Positions 9,486 through 17,667 of a stretch of DNA of 64,000 nucleotides are shown here, piece after piece. Source of the stretch: Gillisia sp. CAL575 (GTDB taxonomy: Bacteria > Bacteroidota > Bacteroidia > Flavobacteriales > Flavobacteriaceae); NCBI RefSeq assembly GCF_000403785.1, contig NZ_APHJ01000021.1:248001-312000 (forward strand), written 5' to 3'. How positions within the stretch are numbered: the first letter of the stretch is position 1; every line of letters starts with the position of its first letter. The notes under the pieces are model-generated. The model was not told the DNA's origin. It did no database searches and worked only from the letters and a program-made list of their open reading frames with translations. The translations under genes were made by a program, and so were the position numbers.

Positions 9486-11462
9486 CTACTCCCATTTAAT
9501 ATCATCTATATAATAAATGTCTGCAGCGGTACCATCTGCCTGTCCTCCATTGAAGAAAAACACGATCTTTTTATGATTTTCGGCAGCTTGATCACTAAAA
9601 TCAATAGTATATTCTGTCCATTTATCAACTACATTTATATCTATAAAAACTTCTTTAGGTGTAGAAGATCCGCCCTCAAGCTTAGCTAATAATGGCACAG
9701 CTCTAGTAGATAAAATTTTTATCTTCAACTTGTTTTTAGTGCCAAGGTCTATTACTCCCGCTCTATCAAAGACCAAGGCGTCAAAGGCTTCTAATCCGTT
9801 GTCTGTTACTTTTAATACAGTACTACTGGTATTTGCCCCACTAGCATCTGGATTAGCTACAATTTCTGTAGTTACACAACAGGTGATCTCATAATTTTGC
9901 TGACATTCAAAATCATTTACGATATTCATATTGCTTGCAACCCCATCACAAGGATCAAAAGCTGCAAATTTTAGATCATCTATATAATATTTGTCTGTTG
10001 GTGTTCCATCACTTTGACCACCATTAAAGAATAAAACCAATTTCTTATGATCTGAGCCTGCCTGATCTGTGAAATCTACAGTGTATTCTGCCCATTCTCC
10101 AACTACATCAATATCTACAAAAACCTCTTTCGCTGGGGAAGTACCACCTTCAAGTTTTACTAATAATGGCACAGCTTTTTCTGTAAGAACCTTGATCTTA
10201 AAATAATTTTTAGTTGAAAGATCAAAAGATTGAGAAGATTCAAAGATTAAGGCATCAAAAGCCTCTGTTCCATTATCAATAACTTCTAACACCATATCAC
10301 TTGGATTAGAGCCTCCATCCATTGGGTTTTCTACTATTGAAGCTGTTATGAAACCTGGAATTGTTGTGTTTTGTTGGCAGTTAAAGTCATTTATGATACT
10401 TAGATCTGGAGTTACTCCGTTACAGGCATCAGAAAGTTCTGCAAATTTTAAATCATCAATAAAATAAACCTGAGTACCATCTGTCTCTACTCCTGCATTG
10501 AAGAATAGCACTATTTTGGTATGATTCTCCAAAGCTTGCTCACTAAAATCGTAAGAATACTCTACCCATTCCCCAGTTTTGGTTATTGTAACATCTTTCT
10601 CTATTCCTGCAGAAGTTCCCCCCTCAAGCTTTGCCTTTAAAATTCCCTCGACTGGAGCAAGAACTTTTATCTTAAATACATTATGCGTAGCAAGATCTAT
10701 TGCTTCTCCGTAATCTATAATTACTGCATCCCAAGCACCTTCTTCATCTATGTACTTACCAACAAATTTACTATTGTTAACATCAGATTTTGAAGGGTTA
10801 GCGGTAAGTTCTACTTCTGGAATTTCTTGATTTTTCTGACAATCAAAATCATTTACCACATTCATATCTGCTACTACTCCTGCACAAGGATCTGCTGTTT
10901 GCACCCACTTAAGATCATCTATATAGTAAACGTCTGAACCGTCATTTTCTACTCCTGCATTAAAAAATAAAACCAACTTGCTGTGATCCTGATTAAATTG
11001 ATCACTAAAATCAAATGAATATTCTACCCATCCAGAAGTATTCGTAATATTAGCATCTACTTCTTTACCTGGAGAGGAACCACCTTCAAGCTTTGCTTTC
11101 AATGTTCCAGCCACACTTGTTTTAACTTTAATTTTAAAAGTATTGAAGGTTGAAAGATCTATGGAAGAACCATAATCTATAATTAAAGCATCCCATGGGG
11201 CAGAAGGATCGTTATATTGTCCTACAAAGCGACTAGTATTAACTCCTGCTTCATCTGGATTTAATACTGCTTCAACACCATCTAAAACCACATTTGCCTG
11301 GCATTGGAAATCTGAAATAATATTAGGGTCTGCAACCACATTCGGTTGCTCGCAAGGAATCGATGTTATTGAAGGAAAAAATTGTTCTTCTTCAGTACAA
11401 GAGGAAAAAAACATCAATAAACCTATCGATATATAACTTAGGAATAGTTTAATTGTTTTCAT
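9486..11462 (-). CDS. Surface lipoprotein with four tandem CBM-like repeats
   Basis: A 658-residue lipoprotein: signal peptide, lipobox Cys at 22 followed by TEEEQ, then four repeats of about 150 residues (36-187, 190-341, 345-500, 503-658). Every repeat starts with a Cys pair (C37/C54, C193/C208, C347/C362, C505/C520) that could form a disulfide, continues with FKIKV or similar, KLEGG, EY-x-x-DFS/T and LFFN-x-G, and ends YYIDDLKW-like. Predicted short beta strands suggest jelly-roll, CBM-like modules. Repeats 1-2 and 3-4 form two subtypes. Lying between two GH144 genes and just after SusD, it is the likely surface glycan-binding protein of this PUL. I know of no named family for the repeat. 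Confidence 0.75.
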   Translation of the reverse strand: MKTIKLFLSYISIGLLMFFSSCTEEEQFFPSITSIPCEQPNVVADPNIISDFQCQANVVLDGVEAVLNPDEAGVNTSRFVGQYNDPSAPWDALIIDYGSSIDLSTFNTFKIKVKTSVAGTLKAKLEGGSSPGKEVDANITNTSGWVEYSFDFSDQFNQDHSKLVLFFNAGVENDGSDVYYIDDLKWVQTADPCAGVVADMNVVNDFDCQKNQEIPEVELTANPSKSDVNNSKFVGKYIDEEGAWDAVIIDYGEAIDLATHNVFKIKVLAPVEGILKAKLEGGTSAGIEKDVTITKTGEWVEYSYDFSEQALENHTKIVLFFNAGVETDGTQVYFIDDLKFAELSDACNGVTPDLSIINDFNCQQNTTIPGFITASIVENPMDGGSNPSDMVLEVIDNGTEAFDALIFESSQSFDLSTKNYFKIKVLTEKAVPLLVKLEGGTSPAKEVFVDIDVVGEWAEYTVDFTDQAGSDHKKLVLFFNGGQSDGTPTDKYYIDDLKFAAFDPCDGVASNMNIVNDFECQQNYEITCCVTTEIVANPDASGANTSSTVLKVTDNGLEAFDALVFDRAGVIDLGTKNKLKIKILSTRAVPLLAKLEGGSSTPKEVFIDINVVDKWTEYTIDFSDQAAENHKKIVFFFNGGQADGTAADIYYIDDIKWE

Positions 11463-11545
11463 TATTCAACACGATTTAAGTTAGTTATATTTTTAAAGCT
11501 ATTCATTTTATTGTTCTTCAGGCAGCGCTTATTTAGCCAGAAGAC

Positions 11546-12922
11546 TTATATATTTGGGCTTGTGAAGCCTAATTTTGTTAATCCTTGTTTTACTTCAGGA
11601 CAAGACATAAATAAATCCCATAACAATCCTGTTCTATAATTTTCTATCATAACTATTATTGGTCCTTGATCTATCGCTAAATATTGATTTGAATACCAAT
11701 TGGCGGACTTATTAAAGGCATCATAAAATCCATATTGTCCCCATAATTTTCCATCAAAATTACAGTAGAAATTTCTAAGAGCTTTCAAAGATTCATCTGG
11801 AGTATATGGCATAGAAGACAATGCTGCTGTAGGCGTTATAGTTCCATTATCGTTAGTTGGACTATGTGCAGAATAACCCTCATTATCATCACTAGCAGTC
11901 AAGCCCCAATTTGTAGCACTATATCCCTCAAAACCTTTCGGATTTCTCACACTATACTCCCTATTTATAAGAGTATGATTTTTATTTTGATCCCAGTAAT
12001 TGGCATACTTATCTACTAATCCTTCAGGATTTAATCCTAAAAAGGAATAGTGAGCAAAAAATAAAGGTCCCCCAAAATCTGGTCCTAGTGGAAGTTGCCA
12101 TTTCTGGTAGTATAATCTTCCATTTGAAAAATTATTGCCAGAAGCCCATCCATTATGATAAACATCTGGGTCTATGGAATGAGTTCTGGAAGATGCTGCT
12201 AAAACATAAGTTATAAGAGCTTCATTATACCCTTGAATTTGATGATTAATGGCAAAGTTAAATTCCGGAGACCAATGCCAAGTCAGCGATTTTTTATTAT
12301 TTGTATACCAATCCCATTCTACCTGATCCCAGATCAGATTAATTTTATCTCTTAAATCCTTTTCTTCGGAATTGTCTAAGTCAAAATACTGTCTTGCTGC
12401 TAATAAACCTTGAATCATGAAAGAAGTTTCTACAAGATCTCCCCCATTATCTTCAGTAAAAAAGGGTTTTACTTTTCCTGTATTCCCGTTGTACCAATGA
12501 GGTAAAGCACCATGAAACCTATCTCCATTCAAAATAAAATTGGTAATAGTATTTAATCTTTGTAAAGCTTCCTCACGCGATATATAATTTCGCTCAACAC
12601 CAACAATTATTGCCATCACTCCAAACCCGCTGCCTCCTGTTGTAACTATATTAGGACTTTCGCCCCCATAGGCACTAGGGTCGGATCTTTCTCTAGCCAG
12701 ACCGCTAACGGGATGTGCAAAATCCCAAAAATATTTGAAAGTTTGTTCCTGCACCTTATCCATTAACTCAGCATCTGCTAACTGCGATGGCAAACTTGGA
12801 TTTGGCTCTGTTGGAACTGGTTTATCCACATTATTATCCTCATTACTAGAACAAGAAACAATTCCTGAACTGATAAGTCCTACAAAAAGTAGTGTGAAAA
12901 TAAATCGTGATTGTTTCATCAT
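11546..12922 (-). CDS. GH144-type beta-1,2-glucanase, copy 2, probably surface-exposed
   Basis: A 458-residue paralogue of the other GH144 protein, with the same blocks: YFWDFAHPVSGLARER, VTTGGSGFGVMAIIVG, HWSPEFNFAINHQIQGYNE, SPTNDNGTITPTAA and AIDQGPIIVMIENYRTGL. The signal peptide ends in a lipobox (GIVSC) followed by SSNEDNNVD, an acidic stretch resembling the lipoprotein export signal known from Flavobacteriia, so the enzyme is probably on the outer face of the outer membrane and makes the first cuts in the polymer. It lies directly downstream of SusD. Family assignment is firm; linkage specificity follows from characterised GH144 members only. Confidence 0.83.
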   Translation of the reverse strand: MMKQSRFIFTLLFVGLISSGIVSCSSNEDNNVDKPVPTEPNPSLPSQLADAELMDKVQEQTFKYFWDFAHPVSGLARERSDPSAYGGESPNIVTTGGSGFGVMAIIVGVERNYISREEALQRLNTITNFILNGDRFHGALPHWYNGNTGKVKPFFTEDNGGDLVETSFMIQGLLAARQYFDLDNSEEKDLRDKINLIWDQVEWDWYTNNKKSLTWHWSPEFNFAINHQIQGYNEALITYVLAASSRTHSIDPDVYHNGWASGNNFSNGRLYYQKWQLPLGPDFGGPLFFAHYSFLGLNPEGLVDKYANYWDQNKNHTLINREYSVRNPKGFEGYSATNWGLTASDDNEGYSAHSPTNDNGTITPTAALSSMPYTPDESLKALRNFYCNFDGKLWGQYGFYDAFNKSANWYSNQYLAIDQGPIIVMIENYRTGLLWDLFMSCPEVKQGLTKLGFTSPNI

Positions 12923-12963
12923 TAAATAATTAAGAATATTTAAATGTTTTAATATTATGGTGA

Positions 12964-14409
12964 TTAATAGCCTGGGTTTTGCATCAACTGACCTTTACTA
13001 AGGTCAATTTGAGCCTGTGGAATTGGAAATAACTCATGTTTACCATCCACAAAGTTCTTTCCGTGAGCACGTAAAACTTGTCCTGCTCTTCCTTGACGAA
13101 CTAAGTCAAAATATCTATCATGTTCAAATGCAAGTTCCCATCTGCGCTCTTTCCAAACATCCATAATCGTAACATTGTCCAAGCCTTCAAGTCCTGCTCT
13201 ATTTCTAACTAAATTCAATGGAGTTTTTGCATCTCCACCCACATTAAGAGCAGCTTCCGCATTCATTAAAAGCACCTCAGCATATCTTAAAATCCGAACA
13301 TTTTTATTAGACTCCCAATCCCCACCATTAAAGGTTTCCATAGTTTTACTTACATAAGCTTTTTGATTATATCTGGGATTGGAAACTGTTTCTGCAACTA
13401 GCAATCCATCCCATAAAGTTTCTCCTCTAAAAATGATGGTTGCATCTTTTCTTTTATCTCCATCTTCATAAGAATTAGTAAGATCTTCGGTTGGAGTATT
13501 GAATCCCCAACCCCATCCTCCAGCGCCTCTAGCACCTTGAGTAACAAAATATCCTTGAACTCCTTTATTTGGAGTTTCTCCTCTACCCTGGATTTCAAAG
13601 ATAGACTCTGAATTATTTTCTCCAATTTCTTTCCAGATGTCTTCATATTCTGGGGTTAAACTATAACCTAGACCCATTACCTCATTAGTTAGATCATACA
13701 CTTGTTGCCAATTACCCTGATACATATTCACTTTTGCCAAAGCCGTTAATGCGGCACCTTTAGTTGCTCTACCTAGATCTGCACTAGAATAGGAAGTAGG
13801 CAAACTCGCTACAGCATCGGTTAGATCTGAAGTGATGAAAGCATAGATATCTTCTTTTGAAACTCTGTTATAAGCAGCATTTATATCATCTTCATTTTCA
13901 ATATCTGGTACTTTATTTATTAATGGTACTCCTCCAAACATTCTAACCAATCTAAAATAATATTCCGCTCTTAAAAACTTGCTCTCCCCAATTAATCTAG
14001 TTTTAAGGTCTTCATCTATTTCTAGATCTGGAAGATAATTTAGCGCCTGATTGGCTCTGGCAATACCTTGATAGTTTGCTTCCCAAACCTCATTGAAAGT
14101 TATAGAAGTAGAAGTATGCGTTAAGGCATCCAACTTATCTTTGTCAGCTCCCGTATCACCCGGATCGCTACCTTTATCGGCATCATCTGTTGTTATACTA
14201 CTAACCCCTATCCAGGAAAAAGCACTTTCATTAGAGTCTAATAATTTATTATAAATAGCATTAACCAGCTCTGTTGCTGCGTTAGGGCTAGAAAGGGCTT
14301 GTTCTGGAGTTTCCTTGGAAGGTTGCACATCCAAAAAGTCACTGTCATCACATGCTACAAATGTTAAGAATATAGCACCGGAAATAATTATATTAATAGG
14401 ATTTTTCAT
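12964..14409 (-). CDS. SusD/RagB-family outer-membrane lipoprotein
   Basis: A 481-residue SusD homologue. The signal peptide ends FVAC and is followed by DDSDFLD, an acidic surface-export signature. N-terminal TPR-like helices carry the usual ESKFLRAEYYFRLVRMFGGVPL, and the C-terminal part has NVRILRYAEVLLMNAEAAL and WKERRWELAFEHDRYFDLVRQG. SusD proteins cap the SusC transporter and bind oligosaccharides. The gene ends 41 bp before GH144 copy 2 and follows SusC by 12 bp, so SusC-SusD are clearly one unit. Confidence 0.93.
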   Translation of the reverse strand: MKNPINIIISGAIFLTFVACDDSDFLDVQPSKETPEQALSSPNAATELVNAIYNKLLDSNESAFSWIGVSSITTDDADKGSDPGDTGADKDKLDALTHTSTSITFNEVWEANYQGIARANQALNYLPDLEIDEDLKTRLIGESKFLRAEYYFRLVRMFGGVPLINKVPDIENEDDINAAYNRVSKEDIYAFITSDLTDAVASLPTSYSSADLGRATKGAALTALAKVNMYQGNWQQVYDLTNEVMGLGYSLTPEYEDIWKEIGENNSESIFEIQGRGETPNKGVQGYFVTQGARGAGGWGWGFNTPTEDLTNSYEDGDKRKDATIIFRGETLWDGLLVAETVSNPRYNQKAYVSKTMETFNGGDWESNKNVRILRYAEVLLMNAEAALNVGGDAKTPLNLVRNRAGLEGLDNVTIMDVWKERRWELAFEHDRYFDLVRQGRAGQVLRAHGKNFVDGKHELFPIPQAQIDLSKGQLMQNPGY

Positions 14410-14421
14410 AGCTAGATTTTT

Positions 14422-17394
14422 TTAAAAATTTAAATTCACACCTACGATATAGGATTTTACAGAAGGGTATGCATTCAATTCAATTCCTGAGCTCCCTAAC
14501 GGATCTCCATTCCCTGGTAATTCTGGCGTAAACCCGGTGAACTCCTTGAAAATAAATGGATTCTGTGCCAAGGCATAAACCCTTATCTTTTTGACTCCTG
14601 TAAACACATCTGGTAATGTATATCCAAAAGTTATATTATTAATTCTGAAGAAATCACCGCTTTCCAAAAAGTAAGTAGATGAAAGTGGCACTTCATTAGA
14701 TGGAGCAGGGTTCATATTAGTTCCGTTATCAAAACTAAATATATTGTTGGCTGCACTTGCCTCAATATTTTCTCCTCCAAAACGCTGTGCTTTTTTACCA
14801 TTGTACACCATGCTTCCAGCGTTGCCATAACCTTCAATATTAAAATCCCAGTTCTTATAATCAAAACCTGCACTTATACCATAAAATATGTCTGGCTGAA
14901 TAGAACCAAAAAATTGACGGTCATCGTTATCAATTTCACCATCATTATTTAAATCTCGATAGACAAAATCTCCTCTCTCATCAAAGCCTTCAACTTCCAG
15001 CAGAAAGAAACTTCCCAAAGGCTGACCTTCCCTTAAAAGTTTTGTTACTTGTCCATTATCAATACTACCACCTTGTTGTTCAAAAGCAAAAGGGTTAGTG
15101 ATTTCTTCAAGCTGATTGTCATTAGTCGTGATATTCCCGCTAAAATGATAATTGAAATCTTCGTTTATCTTATCATTCCAATGCAATGCAAACTCCAAAC
15201 CTTTGTTTCTAATCTTACCGGCATGAGTTAAAGTGAGTCCAGAAGCACCAAAAGCATCAGGTAAACTAATTGGCAGGATCGCATTCTTGTTTAGTCTATC
15301 GTAGTAATCAAATTCTCCTGAAAGTCTATTATCAAGAAAGGCAAATTCAACTCCAATATCATATTCTTCTGTAACTTCCCAACCAACATTTTCATCTATA
15401 ATCGCAGTGATCGTTGATCCAGGAACTAATACTTGATCTGGACCAAAAACAGCTCCTAGGTCTGTATTAAAAGTCAAAGCGTTCAAAGGAATATTTTGGT
15501 TCCCCAATTGTCCCCAACTTGCTCTTAATTTAAGAGTATTTAAAAAATTAGAATTACTTAAGAATTCTTCATTAGATACCAACCAACCAATTCCTACAGA
15601 TGGAAAATTACCCCATTTTTCATCTGTATTTGCAAATACACTAGAACCATCACGTCTTATAGTAGCAGTTAAAAGATATTTATTATCAAAATCATAATTA
15701 AGTCGAGCAAAATAAGAACGCAATCTTCTTGTATCTGAAAGTGCATTACTTACAATGTCTGTCCCTTGCTCCCCATTATTGAGTGAGAAAAGGTTTGAAT
15801 TTTCAGGCACGTTATTTCGAGTACCTTCTAAAAAATCATTTTGCTCCTCTTCTGCGGTGGTTCCTAACGTAATTTTAACCCCATGTTTTTCAACAAATGT
15901 TTTATCAAAAGTCAAGAATGCATCGAATACCCAGTGATAGAAATCATCTTTCCTAACCCTAAGTGTATTTCTATTAGGAGAATCAAAGTCTGAAACTTCT
16001 CTGGTAGGATCTGCAGCAAGGAATTGTTCTAAATTCGGAGTAAAAACGTAAGATTTTCCATATCCACTTTCAATTCCAAATCTTGCAGTTCCTGTCAAAT
16101 AATCAGTAAAATCATAGGTGGCAGAAACGTTCCCTTGAAGAATTAGATTCTTCTTTTTTTCGTCATTCAACTCTAGGTCCGCAACCGCATTACCTACATT
16201 ATTAAATCTGCCTCCGGAATTATCAAATGGCACTCCAAATCTTCCATCAAAAGAACCTCCGATATATCTTACAGGCACAATTGGGGATTGTTTATAGGCT
16301 GTTGTAAAAGCCGAAAATGGTTTTGGAACTGAGCGGTTAAGAGATAAGGAAATATTATGGTCAAATTTTAATTTTGAAGTCAAATTATAGCTAGCCTTGC
16401 TTCTTAAGTTAAGTCTGCGGTAATCATTCCCAATTAATACTCCCTCTTCTTCAAAATAGTTAGCACTAAAGTAGGAGGTCATTTTTTCTGTACCTCCACT
16501 AATAGAGACATTATGGTTAGTAACAGTTCCCATTCGGGTAATCTCCTCAAACCAATCTGTATCATATTGTTGTTCTTGATCAAATCTTTGGAATCCAAAT
16601 GCCAAATTAGAAAAATTAACAAAAGAACTGGAATTGGCCATATCAACCTTGCTCAACACATCCTTAACTCCATAATAGGAAGAAACATCTACCTGCATCT
16701 TACCAATTTTCCCTGCTTTTGTGGTTACGATAATAACCCCGTTAGCACCTCTTGTACCATAAATGGCCAATGAGGATGCATCTTTAAGTATATCTATAGT
16801 AGTAATATCTTCACTACTAATATTATCAATTCTATCGGTTATAATTCCATCTACGACATAAATTGGATCACGGCCAGCTTGTACCGTCCCTGTTCCGCGA
16901 ATACGCACTACTGGTGAACTACCTGGTGCTCCGGAGCTAATGATTTGTACTCCAGCAGCTTTACCTTGTAAAGACTGGGTTGGAGTTAAGGCTGGCTGCT
17001 TAATAAGTTCTTCAGCATTTATTCTGGTAATAGAACCCGTTACATCTTGTTTTCTAGTACTTCCGTATCCTACAAGTACAACTTCTCCTAAAGAGGAAGC
17101 ACTTTCTGCCATTAATATGTTAATATTATTACGTGCACCAACACTTTCCTCAATAGTCTCGAATCCTAAAAAACTAAATATTAAGGTATCGTTTTCGTTT
17201 GCACTAATAGAATAGTTACCGTCAAAATCTGTTATAGTACCCTTGGAAGTACCTTTTACTAAAACATTAACTCCTGGAAGAGTTACTCCGTCAGGCTCCG
17301 ATGTTACGGTTCCCGAAATTAATTGGTCCTGAGCCTGTAATTGAAAATAAAACAAATTCAGCAACACAAATAATAAAGTAAATTTTGTTTTCAT
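14422..17394 (-). CDS. SusC/RagA-family TonB-dependent transporter
   Basis: About 990 residues from the chosen ATG at 17394, which gives a clean signal peptide (MKTKFTLLFVLLNLFYFQLQ); an ATG at 17451 would add 19 residues and spoil it. A carboxypeptidase-regulatory-like domain (GTVTSEPDGVTLPGVNVLVKG) precedes the SusC marker EVVLVGYGSTRKQDVTGSI, the plug (RIRGTGTVQAGRDPIYVVDG) and a long beta-barrel ending in VGVNLNF. It imports glycan oligosaccharides across the outer membrane using TonB energy, with SusD as lid. A TAGATTTG box lies about 80 bp upstream. Confidence 0.94.
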   Translation of the reverse strand: MKTKFTLLFVLLNLFYFQLQAQDQLISGTVTSEPDGVTLPGVNVLVKGTSKGTITDFDGNYSISANENDTLIFSFLGFETIEESVGARNNINILMAESASSLGEVVLVGYGSTRKQDVTGSITRINAEELIKQPALTPTQSLQGKAAGVQIISSGAPGSSPVVRIRGTGTVQAGRDPIYVVDGIITDRIDNISSEDITTIDILKDASSLAIYGTRGANGVIIVTTKAGKIGKMQVDVSSYYGVKDVLSKVDMANSSSFVNFSNLAFGFQRFDQEQQYDTDWFEEITRMGTVTNHNVSISGGTEKMTSYFSANYFEEEGVLIGNDYRRLNLRSKASYNLTSKLKFDHNISLSLNRSVPKPFSAFTTAYKQSPIVPVRYIGGSFDGRFGVPFDNSGGRFNNVGNAVADLELNDEKKKNLILQGNVSATYDFTDYLTGTARFGIESGYGKSYVFTPNLEQFLAADPTREVSDFDSPNRNTLRVRKDDFYHWVFDAFLTFDKTFVEKHGVKITLGTTAEEEQNDFLEGTRNNVPENSNLFSLNNGEQGTDIVSNALSDTRRLRSYFARLNYDFDNKYLLTATIRRDGSSVFANTDEKWGNFPSVGIGWLVSNEEFLSNSNFLNTLKLRASWGQLGNQNIPLNALTFNTDLGAVFGPDQVLVPGSTITAIIDENVGWEVTEEYDIGVEFAFLDNRLSGEFDYYDRLNKNAILPISLPDAFGASGLTLTHAGKIRNKGLEFALHWNDKINEDFNYHFSGNITTNDNQLEEITNPFAFEQQGGSIDNGQVTKLLREGQPLGSFFLLEVEGFDERGDFVYRDLNNDGEIDNDDRQFFGSIQPDIFYGISAGFDYKNWDFNIEGYGNAGSMVYNGKKAQRFGGENIEASAANNIFSFDNGTNMNPAPSNEVPLSSTYFLESGDFFRINNITFGYTLPDVFTGVKKIRVYALAQNPFIFKEFTGFTPELPGNGDPLGSSGIELNAYPSVKSYIVGVNLNF

Positions 17395-17472
17395 AAGCAC
17401 AATTATTTTTGAAGAATTAATGTTTTCAGATTTAAATAGATCATGGCACATTAAATTACAATGAGATCATAC

Positions 17473-17480
17473 CAAATCTA
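17473..17480 (-). promoter_or_regulatory. Candidate -7 element upstream of susC-like gene
   Basis: TAGATTTG on the minus strand matches the Bacteroidota -7 consensus TAnnTTTG. It would leave a leader of about 70 nt before the SusC start at 17394. No good TTG is seen at the -33 position, which is common for activator-dependent promoters. Confidence 0.4.
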
Positions 17481-17601
17481 AGACTAGAAACAACAATGTT
17501 AATATTTGCTCAATATAAGTAAACACATCAAGTTTAAAGGTAAACCTAAATACTTGTATTACAGTAAATTATGAATTAAAAATAAAGTAATTAATTTAGG
17601 T

Positions 17602-17667
17602 ATAGGCTACAATGATGTGGAAAAGATGTGGTGTAAGAGGACTTATTACAACGTTTTCGTAGCCTAT
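17602..17667. promoter_or_regulatory. Inverted repeat enclosing an 11-bp direct repeat, between regulator and SusC
   Basis: ATAGGCTAC (17602-17610) and GTAGCCTAT (17659-17667) are perfect inverted repeats around 48 nt. Inside, GATGTGG occurs twice (17614-17620 and 17625-17631), exactly 11 bp apart. The right arm touches the stop codon of the regulator gene. It could be a binding site for that regulator upstream of the SusC promoter, or a weak terminator or attenuator. Confidence 0.35.

Noticed and set aside
9486-11462. CRISPR-like or DNA-level tandem repeat
   Set aside because: The repetition is at protein level with about 460-bp units inside one open frame; no short direct repeats with unique spacers exist in the window.
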